Of a stretch of 64,000 bases of DNA, positions 50,746-58,569 are shown piece after piece. The position numbers and the translations under genes were made by a program. The notes below the pieces were generated by a model that worked only from the letters and a program-made list of their open reading frames with translations, made no database searches and had not been told where the DNA came from. Source of the stretch: JBDHWG01 sp039810085 (GTDB lineage Bacteria > Chloroflexota > Anaerolineae > Epilineales > JAHCIE01); contig JBDHWG010000021.1 in assembly GCA_039810085.1 (NCBI GenBank), forward strand, positions 1 to 64,000. The letters are read 5' to 3'. Each line of letters begins with the position of its first letter. Position 1 is the stretch's first letter.

Positions 50746-52653
50746 ATGCGACGCTTACTGTTATGGACTGTAATGGTAGTCGGTCTGGCGCTTGTCCTGT
50801 CCGCGTGCGCTGGAGGATCGACAGCGCCAGCGCAACAGTCCGCCGCTCCCACTCAACCCCCCGCCGCTCAACCTACCCAGGCTCAACAGGCAGCGCCGGC
50901 CGCCCCGAAGGCCGCCGCGACGACGGCCGCTCCGGCTAGTGGCGCAGCAACAACCGCTCCGTCGGCTGGGGCAACGACAGCCGCACCCGCGGGCGGCGGC
51001 GCTTCCCCCACTGCGGCGTCTGGCGCGGCGTCTGGCGGTCAGGCTGCGGCTGGAGCTTACAACCCGACGCCCGGCAAGGCGGGCGGCCAGGCGACTGTCG
51101 CCATTTGGCAGGAGCCTGACAACCTCAATTACTATCTTAGCTCGCTGACCGTGACATGGGAAGTCATCGAAGCCGTCTCCGAGGGCCTCGTCAAGGCCGC
51201 TCCGGACGGTACGTTCATCCCTCTGCTGGTCCAGGACATCCCCGACCAGAAGAACGGCGGCGTCAGCGCCGACGGGAAGACCATCACCTGGAAGCTCAAG
51301 CCCGGCATCAAGTGGTCCGATGGTCAACCACTCACCTGCGACGACGTCAAGTTCACGTGGCAGGCGGTCGTGACGCCGGACCAGGGTGTCATCAGCACCG
51401 CTGGCTGGCGCGACATCGACAGCGTAGACTGCCCCGACCCCAACACAGTCGTCATCAAGTACAAGCAGCCCTACGCCGCGTACCGCGCCCAGATGACGGA
51501 CAAGGTTTTGCCGAAGCACGCGACCGGCGACCCGACCAAGATGAAGGATTGGCCGTACAACACCAAGCCTATCGGTACCGGCCCGTTCAAGGTGGACGAG
51601 TTCCAGCGCGGCAGCTACGTCGCCCTCTCCCGCAACGAGAACTACCGCGAGCAGGGCAAGCCCTACCTGGACAAGCTCATCTTCCGCATCGTCCCCAGCT
51701 CCGACGTGTCCAAGCAGCTCCTGCGCAGTGGCGAAGTCGACGTGATGTGGAACAACACCGAGGCCGACTACCCCGAGTTGCAGAGCATGCAGGGCGTCAA
51801 GATTAGCGACCCGGTCCAGATCGGCGGCGAGCGCATGATTCTGAACCTGACCAAGCCCGGCGAGCCGTCGGACAACAAGACGCCGCATCCGATCCTGGGC
51901 GATCAGAAGGTGCGCCAGGCCATCGCCTACGGCATCAACAAGCAGCAGATCATCGACAAGCTGCTCTTCGGCAAGGCGCTGCCGGGCACGAGCGAGCTGA
52001 ACGCCGGCTTCTTCAACTGCACGGACATTCAGCCCATCCCCTACGACCCGGCCAAGGCCAAGCAGCTCCTCGACGATGCCGGCTGGAAGGCCGGCGCCGA
52101 CGGCATCCGCGAGAAGGACGGCCAGAAGCTGCGCCTGAAGTACCAGACGACGACGGGCAACAAACTGCGCGAGGACTCTCAGGTCCTCATCGTCGAGGAC
52201 ATGAAGAACATCGGCGTGGACTTCTACATTGAGAACCAGCCGGCCAACGTCCTCATCAGCAGCTGGGCCAACAAGTCGCCGCGCAAGTGGGGCAACTTCG
52301 ACATCATCATGTACACCACCAACGCGAGCCTGGACCCGCACTCCCAGATGCTGAACTACTTCACGTCGGCGTCTATTCCATCACCCGAGAACCAGGGCGG
52401 CATCAACTACAGCCGCTGGAACGACCCGCAGACCGACCAGGATGTCCAGAAGGCAGGCACGCTGGCCGACCTGGACCAGCGCAAGCAGCTCTACTGCGAC
52501 GCGGCCAAGCGCATCGTCGACGGCGCCTCCCACATCTACCTCTATCAGCGCCGCCAGATCGGTAGCTACCGCGAGACGCTGCAGAACTTCCAGGCCAACC
52601 CCTGGTCCAGCACCTTGAGCTGGAACGCCCAGGACTGGTGGCAGCAGAAGTAA
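50746..52653 (+). CDS. Peptide/oligopeptide ABC transporter substrate-binding lipoprotein (DppA/OppA family)
   Basis: The start is ATG 50746 (MRRLLLWTVMVVGLALVLSA), preceded by GAGGAGGAG ten bases away. A lipobox (LSAC) is followed by about 85 residues of Ala/Thr/Gln/Pro/Gly linker. The mature domain is family 5 (SBP_bac_5): ISADGKTITWKLKPGIKWSD-like pattern, GQPLTCDDVKFTWQAV, PIGTGPFKVDEFQRGSYVAL, and KVRQAIAYGINKQQIIDKLL. These proteins capture peptides, nickel chelates or sugars outside the cell. It is the first gene of an operon with two permeases. Confidence 0.93.
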   Translation: MRRLLLWTVMVVGLALVLSACAGGSTAPAQQSAAPTQPPAAQPTQAQQAAPAAPKAAATTAAPASGAATTAPSAGATTAAPAGGGASPTAASGAASGGQAAAGAYNPTPGKAGGQATVAIWQEPDNLNYYLSSLTVTWEVIEAVSEGLVKAAPDGTFIPLLVQDIPDQKNGGVSADGKTITWKLKPGIKWSDGQPLTCDDVKFTWQAVVTPDQGVISTAGWRDIDSVDCPDPNTVVIKYKQPYAAYRAQMTDKVLPKHATGDPTKMKDWPYNTKPIGTGPFKVDEFQRGSYVALSRNENYREQGKPYLDKLIFRIVPSSDVSKQLLRSGEVDVMWNNTEADYPELQSMQGVKISDPVQIGGERMILNLTKPGEPSDNKTPHPILGDQKVRQAIAYGINKQQIIDKLLFGKALPGTSELNAGFFNCTDIQPIPYDPAKAKQLLDDAGWKAGADGIREKDGQKLRLKYQTTTGNKLREDSQVLIVEDMKNIGVDFYIENQPANVLISSWANKSPRKWGNFDIIMYTTNASLDPHSQMLNYFTSASIPSPENQGGINYSRWNDPQTDQDVQKAGTLADLDQRKQLYCDAAKRIVDGASHIYLYQRRQIGSYRETLQNFQANPWSSTLSWNAQDWWQQK

Positions 52654-52738
52654 GACGTTCGCCTCTCTCCCTCACCCCCTCTCCCGTTCTGGAAGAGGGG
52701 GCAGGGGATGAGGGACACCCTGGGAAGTGAGACGACCT

Positions 52739-53713
52739 ATGACGCGCTATGTGATACGCCGATTGCTCGAAGCCATTCCCCTGCTGCTCATCATCAGCAT
52801 CCTGGTCTTCGCCATGACCAACGCCCTCCCTAGCGGCTTGATGGGCGCTTACGAAAGCAACCCCAACATCACGAAAGAAGACCTGGTGCGTCTGCAAGAG
52901 CAGCTTGGCCTCAACACGCCCGTCCACATCAAGTACATGAACTGGCTGAACAACGTCCTCCACGGCGACCTGGGCTACTCCCTCGTCGAGCGCCGCCCGG
53001 TCGTGGACATGATCAAGGAGCGTCTCCCCAACACACTCTACCTCGGCTTCACAGCGTTCATCGTCTCGCTGCTCATCGCCATCCCCCTCGGCATCCTGGC
53101 GGCGAAGAAACAGTACTCTATTTTCGACCACATTGCGACAACGTTTGCGTTCATGGGGCAATCGATCCCCATCTTCTGGCTCGGCCTGCTCTTGATTATT
53201 GTCTTCAACGTCTATATCAAGAACCCGTTCACCGGCAAGCCTCTCTTTCCCGGCGGCGGCATGTACACCATCGGGGCGCCGTTTAGCATCCCCGACCGGC
53301 TGTGGTACCTTGTGCTGCCGGTGACGATGCTTGCGCTGGTGCAGGTCGCGGTCTACATGCGCTATCTGCGCTCCAGCATGCTCGACGTCATCCACCAGGA
53401 CTACATCCGCACGGCCCGCGCCAAGGGTCTGCGCGAGAACGTCGTCACCAACCGCCACGCGCTCAAGAACGCTCTCCTTCCCCTTGTCACCATCATCGGC
53501 CTCGAGATCTCAGCCCTGGTCGTCGGCGCGGTGTTCACCGAGACCATCTTCTCGTGGCCGGGCATGGGTCGCCTGTTCGTGAACTCGGCCGCTCTAGGTG
53601 ACTACAACGTTCTGATGGCGATCATCATGTTGAGCGCAATTTTCGTCATCGCGTTCAATCTCATCACGGATATCACCTACGCCTTCCTCGACCCGAGGAT
53701 TCAGTACCAGTAG
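52739..53713 (+). CDS. Peptide ABC transporter permease (DppB type)
   Basis: The start is ATG 52739 (MTRYVIRRLLEAIPLLL), chosen over a GTG 12 bases upstream for its typical family N-terminus. The 324-residue protein has six predicted helices, LGLNTPVHIKYMNWLNNVLH in the first loop, and the EAA loop DYIRTARAKGLRENVVTNRH followed by ALKNALLPLVT. The C-terminus TDITYAFLDPRIQY is diagnostic for DppB/OppB. Confidence 0.95.
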   Translation: MTRYVIRRLLEAIPLLLIISILVFAMTNALPSGLMGAYESNPNITKEDLVRLQEQLGLNTPVHIKYMNWLNNVLHGDLGYSLVERRPVVDMIKERLPNTLYLGFTAFIVSLLIAIPLGILAAKKQYSIFDHIATTFAFMGQSIPIFWLGLLLIIVFNVYIKNPFTGKPLFPGGGMYTIGAPFSIPDRLWYLVLPVTMLALVQVAVYMRYLRSSMLDVIHQDYIRTARAKGLRENVVTNRHALKNALLPLVTIIGLEISALVVGAVFTETIFSWPGMGRLFVNSAALGDYNVLMAIIMLSAIFVIAFNLITDITYAFLDPRIQYQ

Positions 53714-53728
53714 CCGAGGAGAGGAGTC

Positions 53729-54670
53729 ATGGCCTCACAAGCTGAAACTCGCCCACCCGCCGCCGTCGCTGCCAGCCTCGCGCCTCCCCAAGCGCGGGAG
53801 TACGAGGGTATGCTGTCGATGACGTGGCGCCATTTTCGGCGGCACAAGATGGCTGTGGCCGGACTGGTCGTGCTGGCTCTCATCATCCTGATGATCGTCT
53901 TCGCCCCGCTCATCACACCCTACGACCCTAATGCATCCAACCTCAAGGACCAGCTCCAAGGCCCGTCGATAAGTCACATCTTCGGCACAAACCAGCTCGG
54001 CCAGGACCTGTTCACGCGCGTCCTGTACGGCGGGCGCATCTCGCTCACCATCGCCGCCGCCGCCGTGCTGCTGGCAATCGTGATTGGCACACTCGTTGGA
54101 GCCATCGCCGGCTACTACAGCGGCATCACCGACAACCTGCTCATGCGCGCGACCGACACCATGCTGGCGATCCCGCGCCTGCTCATCCTCATCCTGCTCA
54201 CCCAGCTTCTGCGCGACCGCCAGCTCCTCGGCATGAAGTCGGGCAGCATCGTGCCCATCATCCTGGTCATCGGGCTGCTGTCGTGGATGGGCGTCGCCCG
54301 GCTCGTGCGCGCGCAGTTCCTCTCCCTTAAAGAGAAGGAGTTCACCGAGGCGGCGCGTTCCTCGGGCGCTGGTAGCGGTCGCATCATCATACGCCACCTG
54401 CTGCCCAATGCCATCTCGCCGGTCATCGTGGCCGCCAGCCTCGCCGTCGCCGCCGCCATCATTACCGAGAGCGGCTTGAGCTACCTGGGCTTCGGCGTCC
54501 AGCCGCCAACGGCGACGTGGGGTAACATGCTCAAGGACGGTCAGTCGCAGATGACGTACGCGCCGTGGGTCGCCGTCTTTCCCGGCCTGATGATCTTCAT
54601 CACCGTCATCGCCATCAACTACATCGGCGACGGCCTACGGGATGCCCTCGACCCGCGTCACGTGAATTAA
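53729..54670 (+). CDS. Peptide ABC transporter permease (DppC type)
   Basis: This 313-residue permease follows its DppB partner after 15 bases. It shows the OppC N-terminal domain (TWRHFRRHKMAVAGLVVLAL), FGTNQLGQDLFTRVLYGGRI, and the EAA loop EFTEAARSSGAGSGRIIIRH followed by LLPNAISPV. The C-terminal IAINYIGDGLRDALDPRHVN is typical. ATPase subunits (DppD/DppF) are absent. The operon ends here, and a toxin-antitoxin pair follows. Confidence 0.95.
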   Translation: MASQAETRPPAAVAASLAPPQAREYEGMLSMTWRHFRRHKMAVAGLVVLALIILMIVFAPLITPYDPNASNLKDQLQGPSISHIFGTNQLGQDLFTRVLYGGRISLTIAAAAVLLAIVIGTLVGAIAGYYSGITDNLLMRATDTMLAIPRLLILILLTQLLRDRQLLGMKSGSIVPIILVIGLLSWMGVARLVRAQFLSLKEKEFTEAARSSGAGSGRIIIRHLLPNAISPVIVAASLAVAAAIITESGLSYLGFGVQPPTATWGNMLKDGQSQMTYAPWVAVFPGLMIFITVIAINYIGDGLRDALDPRHVN

Positions 54671-54688
54671 GCGGAAAGGCGCAGACTT

Positions 54689-54949
54689 GTGGAAAAGACA
54701 AGAACGTTGACGATACCGTACAACAGCGACCTGCTGGTTGCTACGGGGCAATCACCGGAAGGATTGGAGCAAGAGCTTCGATTCTTGCTTGCGGTAAAGC
54801 TCTTCGAACTCCATCGCCTATCTCTAGGCAAAGCAGCCGAGATGGCAGGGCTGTCTAAGCTGCGCTTCATGGATGAACTGGGGCGGCTAGGCATCCCTGT
54901 CATCAATCTGGACGACGATCAAATCCAGGATGAGTTAAGTGGTGCGTGA
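54689..54949 (+). CDS. UPF0175-family antitoxin
   Basis: This 86-residue protein starts at GTG 54689. The C-terminal half has the UPF0175 helix-turn-helix pattern FELHRLSLGKAAEMAGLSKL followed by RFMDELGRLGIPVIN. UPF0175 genes are typically paired with PIN-domain toxins of the DUF3368 family, as here. The toxin gene overlaps its end by 11 bases. It would bind and neutralise the toxin and repress the operon. Confidence 0.88.
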   Translation: MEKTRTLTIPYNSDLLVATGQSPEGLEQELRFLLAVKLFELHRLSLGKAAEMAGLSKLRFMDELGRLGIPVINLDDDQIQDELSGA

Positions 54950-55433
54950 AGCAGTCGTCGTGGCGGACAGTGGCCCCTTAATTGGACTGGCTCGTATCGA
55001 CCAACTTCAGCTGCTTCCAGCACTAGCAGCAAGAGTGCTACTTCCGCAAGCAGTCTGGAATGAGGTGACCGTCGCCAAAACTGACGCGCCAGGGGCGTTG
55101 GTGATCAGCCAAGCGACATGGATTGAGGTTCACCAAGTCGACCCTAAACAGGTCGAGCTACTTACACTTCTGCTCGATCCCGGTGAGGCTGAAGCCATCG
55201 CTCTAGCACACACATTGCCCGACTGCCTCGTGCTGCTGGATGACTCACGTGCTAGACGGGTAGCTGAGTATCTGGGTGTCAGACGCATGGGTACAGTGGG
55301 GTTACTACGTCGCGCAAAGCAAGCTGGCCTCATCGAGCGATTGCGGCCTCAGCTTGAGGCTTTGAAGGCCAATGGAATTCACATTCGGCAAGAATTGGTT
55401 GACGCTGTTCTGCGTGAAGTCGGCGAGGAATAG
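54939..55433 (+). CDS. DUF3368 PIN-domain toxin
   Basis: The start is GTG 54939, overlapping the antitoxin gene. The 164-residue PIN-like nuclease has ADSGPLIGLARIDQLQLLPA with the first acidic residue, VWNEVTVAK, the second acidic cluster LDPGEAEAIALAHTLPDCLV, LLDDSRARRVAEYLGV and GTVGLLRRAKQAGLI. PIN toxins cut RNA with a metal ion. Conserved Asp and Glu residues are present, so the module looks intact. Confidence 0.88.
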   Translation: MVREAVVVADSGPLIGLARIDQLQLLPALAARVLLPQAVWNEVTVAKTDAPGALVISQATWIEVHQVDPKQVELLTLLLDPGEAEAIALAHTLPDCLVLLDDSRARRVAEYLGVRRMGTVGLLRRAKQAGLIERLRPQLEALKANGIHIRQELVDAVLREVGEE

Positions 55434-55700
55434 CGGTTTAGGTTACGAGAAACTTTACGCAGGAGACATAGGTCGCTGGCGCATGAGCAGAAGGTTACAG
55501 GGCTCATTCACGGCATCTACGCGCAGGCCGTTCAGGAGAATGACTACGCCAGCCAGAGCTTTTTGACTTGGTTTGTGAACGAGCAGGTGGAGGAGGAGAA
55601 GTCGGCGGGTGATGTCGTGGCCCAGCTCGAGCGCATTGGCGACAACGCGGTGGCGCTCTTCGTGATGGATAGCCAATTGGGAAAGCGCAGCGAGGACTAG
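55434..55700 (+). pseudogene. Ferritin remnant (C-terminal third)
   Basis: From 55482 to the stop at 55698-55700 the frame reads HEQKVTGLIHGIYAQAVQEN, then DYASQSFLTWFVNEQVEEEK and a tail containing IGDNAVALFVMDSQLGKR. This matches the last 73 residues of bacterial non-haem ferritin (FtnA type), including the C-terminal helix. Upstream the similarity fades within about 15 codons and reaches the stop codon of the toxin gene in the same frame. No start codon or ferroxidase-site helices are left, so it is a 5'-deleted fragment joined to the toxin gene. Confidence 0.82.
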
Positions 55701-55717
55701 CTTATACGGATTTAGGC

Positions 55718-55786
55718 AACGCAGAGACGCAGAGACGCAGAGGGAGAAGATTAAAGGTATTCTCTGCGCCTCTGCGTCTCTGCGTT
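55718..55786. repeat. GCAGAG-type inverted repeat
   Basis: The left arm starts AACGCAGAGACGCAGAGACG and the right arm is its near-complement ending CTCTGCGTCTCTGCGTT, with an AT-rich loop between. It contains hexamer units GACGCAGA repeated in tandem. It has the same design as the CACAGAG repeat at 12475-12553. It lies between the ferritin remnant and the M20 gene stop. Confidence 0.8.
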
Positions 55787-55798
55787 ACTGACTAATCT

Positions 55799-56974
55799 TC
55801 AGGCGACGCCGGTGACCGACAGCGTCAGGAGTGCGAGCTGCTTGAGACCGAGAGCGACCGGCTCCGGGTCCAGAAACTCGCCGAGCGTGTGCGTTCCCCC
55901 ACCCGTCGTGATGGCGATGCACGTCGCTGGAATGCCTCGGCTGAGCGGAATGTTGGCGTCGGTGCTGCCCTCCGTGAAGATGATCGGGAAGCCCGCCTCG
56001 CTCGCTCCCAGCGCCGTCAACGCCCCCACCCCCGCCTGAATCAGCGGGTGATCTTGCGGTATCGACCCGGCCGGGCGGTCGCCGATGAGCTGCGTTTCCA
56101 CCACCACATCCGGCGTCTGCCGCGCTTCCTCCACCAACGCCATCACCCGGCGCTCGATGTCGGCCAGCGCCGACGGGTCGCCGGAACGCATGTCCAGCAG
56201 ACAATGCGCCTCCTCGGCAATCGTGTTCACCGACGTGCCGCCGCCAATGACGCCGATGTTGTAGCTCACCTTTGGCGTGGACGGAACCTCCAGCGAGGCG
56301 ATAGCCGCGCCGAGCTTGAACAACTCATGGATGGCGCTGCGCGCACCGAAGTCCCCCCAGCTATGCCCCCCGGGCGCTCGCACGGTCATCTTGTAGCGCC
56401 GCGAGCCAATCGCGCCGGTGTACACCCGGCCTAGCCCCTGTCCCTCGACGGCAACCACCGCCGCCACGCGGTCCCCCAGCCGGTCGCAGGCCATGCGGAT
56501 GCCGCGCAGGTTGCCCAGCCCCTCCTCGCCCACCGTCGCGACAAGCCAGATATCGCCATTCGTTTTCACGTGGGTCGCAGACAGCGCCCGCGCCAATGCC
56601 AGCAGCGAGGCTACAGCGATGCTATTGTCCACAAGTCCGGGAGCGTAGAGGCGGTTGTAGGCGCGGCGGACGGCAATCGGTGTGCCAGCCGGGAAGACGG
56701 TATCCAGGTGCGCCGCCAGGAGGATACTGCCACCCCCACCTCGGCCCGGCCGCCGCCCATACACGTTGCCAACCTCGTCGGTGTCCACGTCGGTCAGCCC
56801 CAGGGCGCGGAATTGCCGTTCCACCCAGGCTCCGCGCTCGGCTTCCTGGAAGGTCGGCGCGGGAATCTCGCAGATGGTGATGGCGTCGTAGACAGTCTGG
56901 TCGGCGTGGCCGCTGAGCCAATCGAGCGATTGTTGTACGGACGAGCGAGTCATGAGGTCAGAAGCGGATAGCAT
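55799..56974 (-). CDS. M20 family metallopeptidase (PepT/DapE/ArgE-like)
   Basis: This 391-residue protein has the M20 layout: a metal-binding HLDTVFPAGTP near residue 90, GLVDNSIAVASLLALARAL with the bridging Asp, catalytic TVGEEGLGNLRGIR near 151, a dimerisation domain with APGGHSWGDFG, and EGSTDANIPLSRGIPATCIA near the end with the last metal ligand region. Such enzymes cut small peptides or deacylate amino acids. The specific substrate is unknown. The stop lies 12 bases from the inverted repeat. Confidence 0.9.
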   Translation of the reverse strand: MLSASDLMTRSSVQQSLDWLSGHADQTVYDAITICEIPAPTFQEAERGAWVERQFRALGLTDVDTDEVGNVYGRRPGRGGGGSILLAAHLDTVFPAGTPIAVRRAYNRLYAPGLVDNSIAVASLLALARALSATHVKTNGDIWLVATVGEEGLGNLRGIRMACDRLGDRVAAVVAVEGQGLGRVYTGAIGSRRYKMTVRAPGGHSWGDFGARSAIHELFKLGAAIASLEVPSTPKVSYNIGVIGGGTSVNTIAEEAHCLLDMRSGDPSALADIERRVMALVEEARQTPDVVVETQLIGDRPAGSIPQDHPLIQAGVGALTALGASEAGFPIIFTEGSTDANIPLSRGIPATCIAITTGGGTHTLGEFLDPEPVALGLKQLALLTLSVTGVA

Positions 56975-56995
56975 GGCGCCCCTCTAATCACGATA

Positions 56996-57025
56996 GACCC
57001 GAAAGGCTAGAAAACCTTCCGGGTC
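56996..57025. terminator. Hairpin between the M20 and small membrane protein genes
   Basis: GACCCG-A-AAGG pairs with CCTT-C-CGGGTC around an 8-base A-rich loop, with one mismatch. It lies just downstream of the 57056-57286 gene stop on the minus strand. It has no strong U tract on either side, so termination is possible but unproven. Confidence 0.4.
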
Positions 57026-57055
57026 TTGAACGAAACCGAACTATGACGTGTGGAC

Positions 57056-57286
57056 TCAGGATAGCATGTGGCCGATCATCTGCAAGGCGCTCAAACCCGT
57101 ATAGGCGCTGAAAGCTAGCATGGCGATGCCAATCGCGAGCATGACCAGGCGCATGTACGGGCGGTTGGCGCGCCACTCGTCCAGCCCTTTGACCGCGCCA
57201 ACCAGCGTCACAATGGCGACCGTCAGCACCGCCACCGCCAGCCCCGCCGTCACGCCAATGGTAATCAGACTACCAATAATCTGCAT
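57056..57286 (-). CDS. Small two-helix membrane protein, unknown function
   Basis: This 76-residue protein has two predicted transmembrane helices (LITIGVTAGLAVAVLTVAIV and LVMLAIGIAMLAFSAYTGLS) separated by a charged loop (KGLDEWRANRPYM). No family was recognised. GGAGG lies upstream of its ATG (GAGGAGGCAGCACT), which supports real expression. Confidence 0.65.
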   Translation of the reverse strand: MQIIGSLITIGVTAGLAVAVLTVAIVTLVGAVKGLDEWRANRPYMRLVMLAIGIAMLAFSAYTGLSALQMIGHMLS

Positions 57287-57360
57287 AGTGCTGCCTCCTC
57301 AAAGCCCAGATGAGCTTCTAGCCCGATTATACACCGGGCCGCAGCGCATTTCAACTTTTC

Positions 57361-57540
57361 ATTTCAGAGCGCGTACTTCTAGACGAACATCTCGACCGAA
57401 AACTGAAGTGGCGGTTTGACGCGGGCGTTGATGTGGTCACGGTCGCGGAGCGAGGATGGAAAGGCTCGAAGAACGGCGAGTTGCTGAGGCTGGCTCAAGC
57501 GGAATTTGACGTATTCATTACGATGGACTTGCACCATTGA
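57361..57540 (+). pseudogene. DUF5615 PIN-like (Mut7-C) toxin remnant
   Basis: The frame reads ERVLLDEHLDRKLKWRFDAG, then VDVVTVAERGWKGSKNGELL and RLAQAEFDVFITMDLHH before TGA. This is the N-terminal half of the DUF5615 PIN-like family (LLDENL...HDV.TV...G..D.ELL..A...F.V..T.D). Complete members have about 110 residues. Here the frame ends after about 55, and no ATG/GTG/TTG precedes the first strand. No DUF433 antitoxin partner is beside it. Confidence 0.72.
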
Positions 57541-57588
57541 TTATGTCGAGTATGTTAAGACGGAACTATCTATCTATGTAACGAAAAG

Positions 57589-57616
57589 TTGACGGACACC
57601 CGGACAGGCGTATACT
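57589..57616 (+). promoter_or_regulatory. Promoter of mscL
   Basis: TTGACG (57589-57594, 5/6) and TATACT (57611-57616, 5/6) are separated by 16 bases. The start codon is about 40 bases downstream. Confidence 0.6.
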
Positions 57617-57656
57617 ACGAACAAACTGGCCCTTGGCTTACAAAGGAGGCATGGTC

Positions 57657-58076
57657 ATGATCAAAGGGTTCCGAGACTTCATTGCGCGGGGTAACGTGAT
57701 CGACCTGGCGGTAGCGGTCATCATGGGAGCCGCATTTGGAGCGGTCGTTAGTTCAATCGTGAAGAACATCATCACGCCACTGATCGCTCTTATCGTCGGC
57801 CAGCCGGACTTCTCGCAGATCCGCACGGGGCCGCTCATGTGGGGCAACGTCCTCAATGACATTCTCACCTTCCTCATCACAGCCATTGTGGTCTACTTCG
57901 TTATCGTGGTGCCGATGAACAGGGTGATGTCACGGTTCGCCAAGCCTGCGGAGGCCCCGGCCGCCACCCGCAAGTGTCCTGAGTGTCTTAGCGTCATTCC
58001 CGCCGAGGCGCATCGCTGTGCATTTTGCACTGCGGAGGTTACGCCGGAGCTGGCGCGGGTAGCTCCTAGGACCTAG
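57657..58076 (+). CDS. mscL: Large-conductance mechanosensitive channel MscL with C-terminal zinc ribbon
   Basis: The start is ATG 57657 (MIKGFRDFIARGNVIDLAVA), seven bases after GGAGG. MscL opens under membrane tension to release solutes during hypo-osmotic shock. The N-terminal amphipathic helix and pore helix (GNVIDLAVAVIMGAAFGAVV) and the second helix (LTFLITAIVVYFVIVVPMNR) are canonical. After about residue 100 the protein carries a zinc-ribbon-like pair CPEC...CAFC in place of the usual coiled C-terminal helix. This extension is known in some phyla, including Chloroflexota and cyanobacteria. Confidence 0.95.
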   Translation: MIKGFRDFIARGNVIDLAVAVIMGAAFGAVVSSIVKNIITPLIALIVGQPDFSQIRTGPLMWGNVLNDILTFLITAIVVYFVIVVPMNRVMSRFAKPAEAPAATRKCPECLSVIPAEAHRCAFCTAEVTPELARVAPRT

Positions 58077-58097
58077 CGGCTTAGCCTCGAAAACAGA

Positions 58098-58124
58098 CCC
58101 CGTAGCATTGGCGCTACGGGGTTA
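58098..58124 (+). terminator. Intrinsic terminator of mscL
   Basis: CCCCGTAGC and its perfect complement GCTACGGGG (9-bp stem) flank the loop ATTGGC and are followed by TTATTGT. It starts 21 bases after the mscL stop. Confidence 0.8.
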
Positions 58125-58200
58125 TTGTCTGCTCCCTTTCACCTGCTCCCCCTCGTCATTCCACGGCTGCACGGGCGGCAAGGGCCAAAGCCGCACCGCG

Positions 58201-58290
58201 TCAACGCCAGAGCAGGAGAGGGCGAGGGTGTAGCGAGTGACACGAGATTCCATATTGTCGTAGATGACGCAGAAGCTCTCTGCGTTTCAT
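58201..58290 (-). pseudogene. HicA toxin remnant
   Basis: The ATG at 58288-58290 overlaps the HicB stop codon (ATGA), as in hicBA operons. The first 14 residues, MKRRELLRHLRQYG, match the HicA start. After that the frame reads ISCHSLHPRPLLLWR and stops, so the rest of the double-stranded-RNA-binding-like domain with its GSHHIW motif is lost. Nothing resembling the missing part follows down to the mscL terminator. Confidence 0.75.
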
Positions 58291-58499
58291 ACCGCAATGC
58301 GTTCTTCCTGATAGTCCTCTCCGGCGGCCAGTCGCGCCTCCTGCCGGTTGAACTCCAGGGCTTCCGTGAGGGTCATGCGCAGGCTTTCCAGCAGCTCATC
58401 CCGAGACGCTTCCTGGCAATTCACCCCTGGCACTTCCTCGATCCACCCGATCCACCAATTGCCATCCTGCTTTATGACCGCCGTGTACTGGTTCTCCAT
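58287..58499 (-). CDS. hicB: HicB-family antitoxin
   Basis: The start is ATG 58499 (MENQYTAVIKQDGNWWIGWI), with GGAAGG upstream. The 70-residue protein has the partial RNase H fold of the HicB/UPF0150 family: a beta hairpin, WIEEVPGVNCQEASRDELLE and SLRMTLTEALEF. There is no DNA-binding C-terminal domain, as in short HicB forms. Its toxin partner is truncated, so this is an orphan antitoxin that may still act on a HicA elsewhere. Confidence 0.88.
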   Translation of the reverse strand: MENQYTAVIKQDGNWWIGWIEEVPGVNCQEASRDELLESLRMTLTEALEFNRQEARLAAGEDYQEERIAV

Positions 58500-58569
58500 T
58501 GCCCCACCTTCCCTCGGCACGCCTCTCTTGTGGACCTGCCACATAGTATACCACGATTTCACGCTGCCC

